Below are positions 46,486 through 57,518 of a stretch of DNA of 64,000 bases, piece after piece (within the stretch, counting starts at the first letter, position 1; each line of letters starts with the position of its first letter). The position numbers and the translations under genes were made by a program. The DNA lies in NCBI GenBank assembly GCA_951802425.1, contig OX637801.1:558001-622000 (forward strand), written 5' to 3'. A model generated the notes under the pieces. It saw only the letters and a list, made by a program, of their open reading frames with translations, did not search any database and was not told where the DNA came from. This stretch comes from Clavaria fumosa. Taxonomy: Eukaryota > Basidiomycota > Agaricomycetes > Agaricales > Clavariaceae.

Positions 46486-48709
46486 GTCATAACGAATTGT
46501 CGGATTTTGGGCCAGAAGTAGTGCTGGTGGATCTGCTGAATTGTTTTGCAGATCCCTGGGTGTCCGATGAGCTTATGGTCATGGTAGGTGCATAAGATTT
46601 TGAGTTGAAGGTTGTCGTGGTCAGGAACGTAAATCTGCTTGTCGCAGAGTAGGAGTTTGTCATCGGAGAGTGAGAAGGGCTCTTTGTCAGAATTAACTCC
46701 CACATTGCTTTTGAGTTGTTGGAGGTGTCCTTGGCGTAAGAGTTGTGGGCAAGTGCATTCCGGATTTGGTGGTGCATTGCCACCAGGTCCATTGTGACTG
46801 CTGTGAGGACCTGTCTAGGGTTAAACAAAGGTTGGAAATTTTGTGGGTTAGCTTGGGTGTAAGCCCTATCTTCCCCTTCAGGGTAAATGTCCGAGTGGCG
46901 AGTGAGTGTGTCGGGCTTAGTCCCAAGGCGACCCAGATGGTATTTAATCATGAAGTCGAAGCTGGAAAGAAATTCTGACCAGCGGGCTTGCTGTCAGGGA
47001 AGTTGTTTGGGGGTCATAAAGTACTGCAAATTGTTATGGTCTGTTACCACCAGTACTGAATGTCAAGCTCCCTCCAAATAGGGCCTCCATTGGTGGAAGG
47101 CTTCGTAGATGGCAAGGAGTTCGTTGTCAGAATAAATTAAAATATCGTCAAGATAGACGACCACAAAGGAGTCAACCATGTTGGTGAAGATGTCGTTCAT
47201 GAACTGCTGGAACGTTGCTGGAGCATTGGTTAGCCCAAATAGCATTACCAAGTACTCAAAAGTGCCGTATCAGGTGCAGAAGGCAGTTTTCCACTCATCA
47301 CCATCCTTGATGCAGATGTTGTTGTATCTGGCACAGAGGTCGATTTTTGAGTAGATCTGTGCACCCTGTAAGTGGTCAAGCATATTGTTGATTAGTGGGA
47401 TTGGGTAGCAGTTTTTGATCATCACCCTGTTTAAACCATGGTAGTCAACACAAAGATGGAGTGAACTGTCCTTCTTTTTTGCAAATACAACAGGGGCTCC
47501 TGCAGGGGATTCAGAAGGGCAAATAAATCCCTTCTGGAGCATATCGTCAATATAGTTGTGCAAAACCTTTAATTCCGGCTCGGACATGTTGTACAACGAA
47601 CCCCAAGGGGCTTTGGTGTCCAGTTCGAGTTGTATTGCGTGGTCATAAGTCTGGTGGGGTGGAAGGGTGTGGGCCTCTTCCTCAGAGAAGACATCGATAA
47701 AGTCCGCATATTGCAGCAGTAGGTTCACCCTTGCTTCTGGGGGTTCAGAATTGGTCAGTGCAGCATTAGCTTGGAGTGAGTCTTCAGGTGTGGGGAAAAA
47801 ATGATAAACAGCATGGAGAATTATATCCTCACCCACTAGATGGTTGGCAAAGTGGGTGGGATCCAAAATTTGAATGTCGATAGGTGCTGGTTCGGGCAAC
47901 AGGGCAGCAGAATTTTCCTGTGACCCCATTCTCTGTAAATTCGTGTTGGATAAAGTTTTATCAGCAGCAACAATGGTGGGAAAAGGTGGCAAAGGCTCCT
48001 CAGGTAGGTTTCCCCAGTCCTGTGTAGTGGAGTTCAAAGTTCCCGACATAGCAGAATTGCTATCGGGCGTGGTGGGGTTCGACTCTGACAGTGGATTTCC
48101 AGTGGTTGCTGTGGGTAGTCCTCGGCTCAGTGTCAACCAGTCCTTAGGAGTGAGCTCCTTCAGGACCCTGAGTTCATCGGTGGTTGGGTTGTGAGACCCT
48201 GCAGGCCTTGCCATGTCAGTGGCCACGGCAGACAAGGGCTTCATTGTCAGTGGTTGGGTATCAGAATTGCAGAATCGTATTGAGAGGGTTGGCCAATCAA
48301 TGTCCAGGTTGTGTTTCCAAAGCCACGACAGTCCAAGTACAACTTTCACATCCAAATGGAGTTGGGTAATGTAGAAATGTTCAGTATGCATCATGCCATC
48401 CTCGAAGTGGAATTGTTGGTCAGTCGCTTGGGTGATCAGTCCTGCAACGGACCTGTCAAATAGCCTAAGTTGTATAGGGCAGGTTAGTGTTGAATGGAAT
48501 TTCAAAGGTGCAAAGTCAGGTGAAACAAAACATTCAGTAGCTCTGCAATCTACAAGCATGGGTACAGGGGTATTGATAATTTGCAGAATAACAACAGAAA
48601 TCAAAAAGGCAGTGGAAGAAATAGACAACAGAACAGTGTATAAGGGGAGTTCGTCCATGGTACAGGTATCAGTATTGGTATTGGTATCTACAGCAATATT
48701 GCGACTCAA
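46486..48709 (-). pseudogene. pol: Gypsy-C protease, RT and RNase H remnants
   Basis: The minus-strand frame is -1 to gag. The protease shows LVDCRATECFV: the Gly of D-S/T-G is Arg, so activity is doubtful. RT has LHLCVDYHGLNRV, YSKIDLCARYNN and intact YLDDILIYS, with TGA at 47270-47272 (CGA expected). Directly after LIYSD the sequence jumps to [17 protein letters not shown], which is RNase H; the rest of the RT thumb and early RNase H, probably 400-500 bp, is deleted. The integrase N-terminus with HDHKLIGHPG follows and ends at the Gypsy-B1 insertion. Confidence 0.88.
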
Positions 48710-48717
48710 GAATCTCC

Positions 48718-49989
48718 CTACATGCCTTGAGACACTGGAGTGTTTCCTGACTTGTTGCTGGCTGAGGGCTCGGCTGTGGTTGTGGTAAATGTGAGGGTGG
48801 CATGGGCAGTGGATTTGCAGTTAGCGGGTATCGACGGGCACATATTTGAGAAATGCCCTTGACCTGCGCAATATAAGCAAAGTCCAGTGGCCTGGTGGTG
48901 GTTTTTCTCCTTGGCAGAGAGTGGTCCATGAGGAGTGGATTTCTCCGCCTTACCCTCCTTCGGCTTCATTACAGGGGTCGAGGCGGGTTTGGCTGGAGCA
49001 GATGTTGTGATGGGGGTGGTTACTGGAGTGGGCGCAGGGCAGTTTGAGGATTGGTTGTTGGCGGGTTTCGTGTTGCAGTCTTTCATCGGGTTTGATGAAT
49101 TTCCATGTGATGAGTCGCCAGGTTGCTTTCTGTATTGGATGGACATTGGAAAGCGGCCTCGTTCTTCCTTGCATTGCCAGTACCACTCGTCAAAGGCCAA
49201 AGCTTGTTGATGGAGTCCGGTGAACTCCTGCTCTCGACTCATGTATTGAAACTGGTCTTTGATGTGGTTGGCGAGCCCCTGATAAAAGGCCTTGGCAAGC
49301 GCAGCATTGTTGTATCTGGTGTAGGGTGCATGCGAATTGAAGGCGATGATGTATTCTGTGACACGGGAATTGTCGGGCATCTTCAAATTATGCAGTGCAC
49401 TCTTCAAAGTCATGTGTAGGTGGGGGTTTCCGAATACCAGAAATAATTCTGCAGTGAAGTTGTCCCAATTGTCCAACATCTTGGGGGGCGGTTGTTGGAT
49501 GAGGTATGGCATCCACCAGGTGTTTGCTTGGTCTCAGAGGTACAACGTGGCAAATAGGATGCAATCCTGATCAGTAGCAAATTTCTGTGGCTTCCCCAGA
49601 AACCACGTAACACACTGCGAGATGAACATTGTTAGCCATGCTGGGTCCTTACCCATGAAGACATCAGGCTCCTTCAGTTTGGGGCTGTCGTCTCCAGGTG
49701 CTGGGTAGTAGATGTAGTGTGGCAGACCGGCAGGCGGATTTCTGAAGGGTACCGCAGGGGGTACCGCCCTGTGGAATTCCTCGTGGAATCCCCAGAATCT
49801 CGAAAGGTCGTGGCAGCAACTGCGGCATGAGGTTTGGGGTTGGCGGCAGTGGATGTCGCAACCCTCATGCTGAGGATGGTGGGTTGACACCGGGTATCGA
49901 GAAAGGAAGTGCTGGTAGCACTCCAGAGTAGTTAGTTGTGAGTGGGGATAGTGGGGGTAGTACCGGTGTAAGTGTATATCTCGACCCAA
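48718..49989 (-). pseudogene. gag: Gypsy-C gag
   Basis: The capsid domain starts near 49700 (DSPKLKEPDVFMGKDPAWL onward), passes TGA at 49534-49536 (CGA expected) and continues through FNSHAPYTRYNNAALAKAFYQGLA to a zinc knuckle CLYCAGQGHFSNMC. It ends at TAG 48718-48720. A proline-rich N-terminal region continues upstream to about 50173-50249 in shifted frames. Near the end AGGAAAC is in gag phase, and CTCAAG/CTTGAG can pair downstream; the pol frame is open from there. This is weaker than the signals in Gypsy-B2 and Gypsy-D. Confidence 0.85.
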
Positions 49990-50249
49990 GAGCAGGGACT
50001 GAGGGTTGAGGTAGCGGAGTAGGGCTTGGAGGCATCATGGGTGGAGCGGGAGGATAAGGGGGTACTGGGGCCAAGGGGTTGGAGCTCCCCGAGGAAGCCA
50101 GACCTGGTCCAAGCATCCTCCCTAACGAAGCGGATGCAGAGGCTGGGGTCTGGGGACCCAAAGGGCCTTGCAAGGTTGTTGGTCAGGTGTCTATGGATGG
50201 CAAGGGGGCCTGATGCGGCACCGTTTCGTCCTGATGGGACCTCAAGCAC

Positions 50250-50966
50250 ATCCTCGGCGGGTTGGGTTGGGGCATCTGTGGCACAGCATATGACATACTG
50301 TCAAGAGTAGGTCAATTCCACCAAAATACAAATGTAGACGACAGCGAGGGAGGGCATAGTGGTAATTCTGATGGTGAAAGGAAATTCCGCATGTGAGCCG
50401 CATCAACGGGAAGAGGTGTGGGTGCAACAGGAGAAGGTGGGAGGTAGCAGGATGACACAAGGAGGGGTTTTGACCCAGAGACTGCATGAGAGGGTGGCTG
50501 CTATGCAACACCCAGTCAAGTACCTGAGGCAGCTCTTGACAGCGATCCTTACATGTAAGCAGGTAATCGAGTTTATGTCATGTGCTGTAGTATCTACTAC
50601 AGCTCTGGGGTTTATATAGTAGGTAAATATCTAAAATGGGATAGTATCAAAGAAGATCTACAAAGAAGAAGTCATAAAACAAATATTAAGAAATTGTCTG
50701 GAAACATGTTTCAGCCACTGTATCCAGACCCCAAAGCCTAATATCGTCGGTGTGCCTTCGTTAGCTCGTCTAGAGGCCACCTTGCAGGTCCTAAACCGAC
50801 TCCACTCATTTCCAAGGCTTCCCAATGTTGGCTGAACAACAGTGAAGCCCGCGGAGTCCGTCCGACTCTGTCGGAATTATGGTCTGTGTGCGGAATTGCC
50901 GATTGTAGGTTCAGAGCGATCGTCGAGCAGCGGAATTGAGTCAGGAGCGGTCGTCGAGTGTGAAGA
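50250..50966 (-). other. Gypsy-C leader
   Basis: Non-coding region between the 5' terminal repeat and gag. Short frames only. It contains repeated GCGGAATTG and CGTCGAG words near 50890-50960. No clear primer-binding site is seen. Confidence 0.5.
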
Positions 50967-51007
50967 TGCATTGGGCGGCCCGTAACGAGGTGTGTTGGGT
51001 TGTGACA
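50967..51007 (-). repeat. Gypsy-C terminal repeat, 5' copy
   Basis: About 41 bp, matching 34264-34302 except for CG/TG/CA mismatches and a 2-bp indel near the inner end. Confidence 0.7.
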
Positions 51008-52857
51008 GACATTTGCTTTCCACTACCAACAAAAAGTATCATGACGACCCTTCTTGTCATTTTTGTTGTTGAAGATGTCACCTGCAAGCTTAGCTGCTTT
51101 AACACCACCACAAGTCACTCTCTCCAATGACTGCTCCTGAGCAGCTGTAACAGCATCTGATTCTGGTGCATAGCCCTTCAATACAGCTGCATTGTCTCGA
51201 TTTGCCAAAAGAACAGGTCCTGGAATATTGTTCTCTCCCCACCAAGCCATCATTCTTGAGTTTCCTCCTCTTACTGTGTTCAAGTCCTTATGACAGCCAC
51301 AGCCTGCCCAGATAAAAAGCTTCAATATGTGCTTCTCATCAGTTGATAGCATCTCAAATGCATCCTTTCCAGGCTCTATTACTTGCTTTTCCATCATGGC
51401 AGCCTCCCTTTCAGATTGCGCACTTTGTGGTAATCTGCTCCACTTTTCATCTCCTCCAGCAGCATCAATCATTTTTTTTCTTGCCTCCATGAATGAAGGA
51501 AGAAGCTCCTGGTTAGATTTATTGAGCATCTCATCTTCACCAAGGGACTGATACGTGGCTAACAGCTTCTCCTGCTGGAGAAGTTGGGCATCTCTTTTTT
51601 CCTTTGCACAGTGATCTGACATCATCCCATTCAACTTGACAAAAATATCAATGACTCAAAGGAGGTTCCCTGAACGTTTTGCCAGGGGACTCTGATTGTA
51701 GATATCAGATATGCCACCTAAAAGCTCTTTCCAGGATTTGATGGATTGCTCACTGCTTCCATCAAGAGGGGCACAAATGCCCAGGAAGCGTGTTTTTTGC
51801 TTTGTGGTAATGCTTCCATCTGCAGCCTGGGATTCCACTTTGTAGTTCACATGTCTTGTGTTGTAATTGATATTACGGTGCATTGTCCCATCAGCACTGA
51901 AGGTCATGCCCAATGTATCTCCCATCTCATGGCCTAATTGGACCTGGGCTGCATAATATCCCTCCAAGACAACTCTGGAAACTGTGCGTCTGCTGATGTT
52001 TCCTTTGGCTACAATGCCAGCAGCCTTTAAAGTGGCATAGATGATATTATGGACTGATTCTCTGGAGCATCCTGCTTGTACCAGCAGACGAATGAGATTT
52101 TTGGTCTTCTCTGTATAAATGCCTTTGTGGAGGAGGTGGTGAACTGTGTGTTTCTTGTGCACCTCTTCCACTGCTCTCTTCACTGCATTCTCCTTGGAGG
52201 TGACAGCTCTTTTATAAGATATTTTCAACTGAGCTATCAGCTTTCTTGACTCTTTGAGCTTCTGGTCAACTTGAGCAAGCTTCTTTTGAGAATGAGCTGC
52301 TTCTGCAGTAAATCTTCCCAAGGCACTTGTCAACTCATTCCTGAGGACAGCATTTTGCCTCTCAACCTTCATCAAGTTAAGTTATCCACAGTTGCAGATG
52401 CCCTGCCAACAACTTGCTTAAAATCCTTGGATCTCTTGGAGTCTGCAGACTGCAAGATTTTGATCTGCTGCTCCAGAAATGTTTTTCTGATTTGTCCCCT
52501 TTGTCATGCATGTTGCTCAACTCAAAGCCTCTTGTAAAGTTCCTTTGCATGCTCTGCCTTGGCATTGAAAGCTTTGGCCAGCTCCTCAGATTTTGCCTGT
52601 TCAGCATGCAGTTTCTTCTCTAGCCCTGCAGAGTTCTGCTTCTCTGCCTTCAAGGCTGCCTCCAATGAGGTAATGGATGCCCTCAGAGTCTCTGCCGCAT
52701 CTGGAAACTTTGTATTATCACCAACTAATCCAATCCCCCCCTCTCCTTCCAACACAGCCCTAGCCTGGGCAAGACTCCACAACTGAGCAGACTTCCTGGC
52801 TGATTTTGGCATTTGACACTGAGTGTGCAAAATATGCCAAAACTTGAAGAAAGGCAC
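51008..52857 (-). pseudogene. Family X gene 1, 5' part
   Basis: The N-terminal half of the family X protein. From 52857: a coiled-coil region (AETLRASITSLEAALKAEKQ onward), broken around 52522-52377. Then, from 52375, comes more coiled coil, a helix-turn-helix-like GNISRRTVSRVVLEG, FSADGTMHRNINYNTRHVNY with a candidate first catalytic Asp, and a C-x-C-H-K-D-L-N motif (GCGCHKDLNTVRGG) that resembles the C-x2-H motif of hAT transposases. GPVLLANRDNAAVL and FNNKNDKKG follow. The reading runs into the Gypsy-C border at 51008; the remainder is at 33077-34263. A TAG near 51021 sits where the second copy has no stop. No function is established; a transposase is my inference. Confidence 0.7.
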
Positions 52858-53164
52858 TCAAACAAGAAATCTAGAAGTTGGGAATTAGTCATATATACCA
52901 GAAATACACACGATCTTACCAGTAAGCTGGGGAGGTATGAAAAGGGTGTCCTCCCTAGGGTGAGAGGTGCCAAAGGTGGTTGAGGGTTGTGATAAGGCAA
53001 AATCAAGGAGAGGAACAGAGAGAGAGTTTGTAGAAGAGACCAGGATAGGCAGATAGTGTATACAAAGGTGCCCAGGGTGCAATGAGAGAGATAGAATGTG
53101 CACTGCCGCACAAGCTGTGGCTGTGCCACACCCAGGTCATGGCTATGCTGCACCCAGCCTACAC
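52858..53164. other. Upstream region of family X gene 1
   Basis: No convincing gene; a Ser/Leu-rich minus-strand frame is probably chance. It may hold the promoter of the minus-strand gene. Confidence 0.4.
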
Positions 53165-53462
53165 TCAAACTTGTAATGCTATAGACTCACTCAGATTTGA
53201 GATTCAGTCTTCGGTTTAGTGAGCAGGATTACTCAGAACAAGCTGTTCTACAAATGTTATTGACTAGAAATTTAAAATACTTTCCCAAAACCTAGATATG
53301 GGCTATTACTGTGTCATAACTCAAAATCTAAGTGTAATAAAAATATTTTGGTCAATAACTTTTGTAGAATACATGCCTCTGAGTAATTTGTTTCACCAAG
53401 GCTTACACTCAATCTCAATATCCAATGAGCCTATAGATTTACAGTTTTTGTGTCACTGTTTG
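53165..53462. mobile_element. Foldback-like long inverted repeat
   Basis: The left arm (about 53165-53270) and the inverted right arm (about 53345-53462) match over roughly 100 bp with substitutions. Shared words include CTATAG, GATTACTCAG/AATTACTCAG and TTCTACAAA-GTTATTGAC. The short spacer is AT-rich. Exact borders and a target duplication are not clear. Confidence 0.55.
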
Positions 53463-53995
53463 AGCCTGTGACACCTGCACGAGCCTGTGTGACTGCTTGT
53501 CATGCATCACGGGGATTGCCCACCCCCATTATGTAATCAACTCCACACCTAAAATCCTCATTTGAGTGACACAACACATAATAAAATTGTTTCTCAATGA
53601 ATTCTGAAGCTATACACTCAGTTTTTTTTTTAAACATACACTAAAATTGCTGGAGTATTTGATGGTATAATTAAAATCAAGATCCCTTTACATGTGCTCA
53701 AGATATTGATGAAATTAATGACAGTTGATGTTGTTAATTCACCTCTGGGAGATTGTCCAGTGACAGACTAAGTTATATGACTAGAAACCTTCAAGACATT
53801 GTTCAAGGTGTGATTTTTGTATCAGGGACCTTACCTAAATGATCACAGTAGTATATATGTGAAAATACTCTGAAGCCCAAGTCAACATGTTGCAACTAAG
53901 TTTACACTATGTACATCAGCCTAAGGACAACCTTGACATTTATACAGCATATCAGATATGCTCCACATCATAATTTCAAGATGATGACCATTCCA
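53463..53995. other. Unassigned AT-rich interval
   Basis: No coding frame and no internal repeat recognised. It lies downstream of family X gene 2. Confidence 0.45.
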
Positions 53996-56365
53996 CTAGG
54001 AATGATGAACTTTGTACTTTTCAATGGCCACCTTGAGTGCATCAATCATTGCTGCTTTGGTTTTTAGATGACTCTTGAGGGGAATTCCATCCACTAACTT
54101 CCTGTAGATCTCTAACTGGTCCCTCAGCTGTGCAACAGTCATATCAACAGTGACATGCTCTACCTCTTGCACTAGCCTAATGCCAGCAAGTCACTGTTCC
54201 TGCTGAGACTTCTGCTGCTGCTTCTGGGCCATTTTATCTCACTTTTCCACAACTTGATTGCAACAATTGCATGTTTGTGGTCTCTTTCAAGATGACCACT
54301 ATCCATTTTACATGCCTCCTGATTCATGGGAGTCATGTGGTGAGGGAAGAAGATCAAGATTCTCAATAATCCTTTCCATATGTTCTTGAACTTTGAAATG
54401 AATAGGACCTAGATCAAGCATATTGATTTGCTCTGTGCCAGGTCCCCTCACATGTCTCATGTATGGATGACTGATTGCCTGTGCATATAATGCAAGTGTG
54501 GCCAATTCTGTAAGTGTTGCAGGATCCTGAAGACCACTATGGATATTTCTCTCCACATTGGTGAGTAGGGATGCCACAGTCTGGTTAAGTCTGGTTCAGG
54601 GCTGATTTTTTCGAACCCAGAACTGGACTTTAGGTCTGGTTCAGGCCAAATTCTGAACCTTGAACCTGAGTTCAGTCCAAGTCCAGTTCGTTGGACCGGA
54701 CTTTTGCTAAATAAGGTAATGGTTCACCCAAATTTGGGCTTCTGAACCGAAAATTTGGTTCGGTTCACCCACTTGGCTGAACCTGAACCTCATTTTCAGT
54801 TTGGTTCAGGTTCAAACCAAAGTTCAGAACTGAACCATGGCATCCCTATTGGTGAGTCTAGATTGGTCCTTTCCATCCTGGATCCATTCCATAAACTCAA
54901 TATAGAGTTTAAGATCTACTAGGAGTTCAGCAGCAGTGGCACAATGAGATTGATAACATATGTTGCTTGTATCTGGAAACTTATTCTTCTTGATACCCCT
55001 GTAGAGAAAAAATTGCTGGTGCATGTCCTGCTGTCCAATCTTGTCATTCTTGTTGTTGAAGACTATTCCAGCAAGGGCAGACAATTCCACACCTCCACCA
55101 GTTGAAGCATCATGTGCTTTTTGTTCAGCAGCTGTGTACTCCTCAGTGTCTTCAGCCTGCTCCAATACAGCTGCATTGTCTTTGTTTGCAAGCAGAATAG
55201 GCCCTTGCACTTCATTCTCATCCCACCATGCCATCATTGCCTCATTGCCTACCTTGACACAATACAGATCTTTATGCATTGCACATCCAACCCAAATAAA
55301 TTGATCTGCTCTCTGCTTCTCATCATCTGGCAAATGAGCATATGCATTATGTCCTAGTTTGAGAAGAACTGCAGAGACCATTTGTGTATCTTCTTTCAGC
55401 CTCTCTGCATCAGTCATGGCATTCCACTTGTGAATGCTACCTAACCTTGCTATCTTCTGTGCATTAGCCTCTGATAAAAGTGCCTGCATCTCTGGAAAAC
55501 TCATTTGTATAAGTTTCTCTCCTCCAAGTGACTCATGTAACAAGGCTTGCTTGATCTCCTTTAGAAGCTCTGCAAGCTTCTTCTGATCTTTAGCATGATC
55601 ACTATTCATCCCTTGGAGGCAAGCAAAGAAGTCTGCCAGTCTCAATGCACTCTGTGAACACTTTCCAAGTGGACTTTCATTATAAATATCCAGCTTCTCC
55701 TGCACTTTGGCTTTCCACCCATCAGCCTGTGCCTGACTAGAATGATCTGGAGCTGAGTTGACACCAACCAGATGACTTCGATGCTCCATGGTATTGGCAC
55801 CTTCATCTGACTCATATATTGGAACCAGCATGTTTACATGCCTTGGTTCATAGCCAACATTTTTATGTGTTGTTCCATCACCACTCACAGTTAAACTCTG
55901 AGCCTTTGCAATCTCATGGCCCATTTGAATATCAGCCATAATCCCTCCTTCCAGGACTGCTCATCCAACTGTCCTCCTGCTCATTGTTGGTCCATCAACA
56001 GAGATACCAGCCAGAGCTAATACCTCATCAATTATATTGCCAACAAAATCCTTGGAGCAGCCAGCATTGACAAGAACTTGACACAGCTCTCAGGCTTCAT
56101 CTGTGTAGACACCTTTTTCCATTAAGGCAAACTTCTCTCTTGCAACCTTGTTCTCTCAGCTGCTTTCCTGAAGACATCTGGAGCACATCGACACTTCTCT
56201 TGCAGAGCTCTAACTCTCTTTCTGAGCTCTTGGTGTGTCTCATTTGCTAGCTTCTTCTTCTGCAGTCTCATCTACAGGCAAGTGCCCAGGCCCTCCCTCT
56301 TGATGCTGGCAAGCCCTCATGGCTGCAAGAAGTTCCCTTTGTGCTTTTGATCTTCTGGGTGCCAT
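53996..56365 (-). pseudogene. Family X gene 2, interrupted by a hAT MITE
   Basis: Starts near ATG 56363-56365 (MAPRRSKAQRELL) with a decayed coiled-coil part. The main frame (55939-54849) has MGHEIAKAQSLTVSGDGTTH (candidate first Asp), a DHSSQAQ stretch, GCAMHKDLYCVKVGNEAMMA, GPILLANKDNAAVL, FNNKNDKIGQQDMH and FPDTSNICYQSHC. It stops at a MITE (54566-54848). After the MITE the protein continues in the same reading (VERNIHSGLQDPATLTELA, LALYAQAISHPYMR, INMLDLGPIH). The region holding NDVNEGALG in gene 1 is deleted. A Lys-rich tail with VAQLRDQLEIYRKL ends at TAG 53996-53998. Same family and strand as gene 1. Function unknown. Confidence 0.7.
54566..54848. mobile_element. hAT-type MITE, copy 2
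   Basis: Inverse-oriented copy of 12069-12361, 283 bp, with termini TAGGGATGCCAC and GGCATCCCTA. The 8-bp duplication TTGGTGAG flanks it (54558-54565 and 54849-54856). Removing the MITE and one duplication restores the family X frame at RLTN-VERN. Confidence 0.93.
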
Positions 56366-56504
56366 ATCTGAGCAAGAACATGAGGATCAGATAAAATAGA
56401 CAAAATCTGTCAAGAAAATGAAATTATTCTTACCTTTGATCCTCCCACTTTCTGTAACTCCGAGCAAAGTCTTGTCTCCCGATGTCACTACCCCAACCAG
56501 CTGA

Positions 56505-57482
56505 GACCCCGCAGCAGCTCCGCCTAATCTCACTGAAGCCATCCGAGCCCTCGCAGAGTCCACCAAGGACAAGGGCTTGTCATGGTCACGAGTTAGGGAA
56601 CCCGAACCCTTTGACAGGTCCGACCCCTGCAAACTCTGTAGTTTTCTGGTCCAATGTGAATTAAATTTCCAGGACCAGCCAAACAACTTCCAGAGGGACA
56701 TGGTAAAAGTTAATTTCGCCGTCTCCTTCCTCCAAGGTATGGCCCTCGAATGGTTTGAACCGGCCCTCCTTGGAGAAGCTCCAGAAGAAGACTGGCTTGA
56801 AGACTGGAGCCTGTTCCTTCGGGAACTCAAAAACAATTTCAGCCCTTTTGACCCAACCAGAGACACGGAAGCAGAGATTGACCATCTCCGCATGAAGGAT
56901 TCGCACCACGTCACCAAGTACAATGTCGAGTTTAACCACATTTCTGCATGCCTTCACTGGGATGAAGCTGCACTCTGCCACAACTATTACCATGGCCTCC
57001 TGAACTGGATCAAGGAGGAAATCACCCAGATTGGGAAACTGACCTCGCTCCTGGAACTCCGGAAGCTCACTCACAACATCGACTGATGTTACTGGGAACG
57101 CCGCTGGGAGCTTGCATGCGGGGCTCTGAAGGGGGATAACTCCTCAAAAACTGAGAAAAAACTGCAGAACCAGAATCAGAACTGCTCTGGACAGTCCGGG
57201 GCAAATAAGTCCGGAAAATCGAATTCCAGCAATTCACCGAGTACCTCCAACCAGGCGAAAAAGTCTGATCCCCTTGAAGGAAAGATTGGCAAAGACAGGA
57301 AGTTAACCCCGGAAGAGTGCCAGTGGTGCTTTGATAATAATTTGTGCCTAGTTTGTGGAGGCACCAGACATGTTGCAAAGGACTGTCTGAAGACCACCCA
57401 GAATCAGAAGGGTAAGGTGCACATGGCTGCGACTTCCAAACTGCAGTCTGAAGCCAAACCTAAGGCGGCAAAAAACTCATAA
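56505..57482 (+). pseudogene. gag: Gypsy-D gag
   Basis: Readable from DPAAAPPNLTEAIRAL through the gag domain (EPEPFDRSDPCKLCSFLVQC onward, with FLQGMALEWFEP) to TGA 57084-57086 at HNID-[R]-CYWERR, where CGA fits. The frame continues through an Asn/Ser/Lys linker to the zinc knuckle CLVCGGTRHVAKDC and ends KNS at TAA 57480-57482. A TGA at 56502-56504 precedes the readable part, so the start is lost or upstream. The product is closely similar in layout to Gypsy-B2 gag, including the LTPEECQW block before the knuckle. Confidence 0.85.
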
Positions 57483-57518
57483 GCAGCCCTTCGAACTCCG
57501 AACAGCTGGAGGGTTGCT
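57470..57518 (+). promoter_or_regulatory. Gypsy-D -1 programmed frameshift signal
   Basis: Heptamer A AAA AAC (57470-57476) is in gag phase, just before the gag stop. A 9-pair stem forms between AGCAGCCCT (57482-57490) and AGGGTTGCT (57510-57518), 5 nt after the heptamer. The -1 frame is open from here into the protease. Confidence 0.82.

Larger units (their letters stand above)
34264..51007 (-). mobile_element. Gypsy-C: chromodomain Gypsy element with very short terminal repeats
   Basis: The element runs on the minus strand: gag 49989-48718, protease/RT 48709-47063, RNase H remnant to 46487, then (after the Gypsy-B1 insertion) integrase and chromodomain 37146-35988, and an antisense accessory gene 34434-35601. 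The borders are direct repeats of only about 39-41 bp (34264-34302 and 50967-51007) with TG...CA ends. GACA lies at 34260-34263 and again at 51008-51011; counting the shared T it is GACAT. A purine-rich tract (AGGGAGGAGGTAC, minus strand) abuts the 3' repeat. Family X gene 1 continues on both sides. About 7.4 kb remain when the nested elements are subtracted. Confidence 0.8.
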
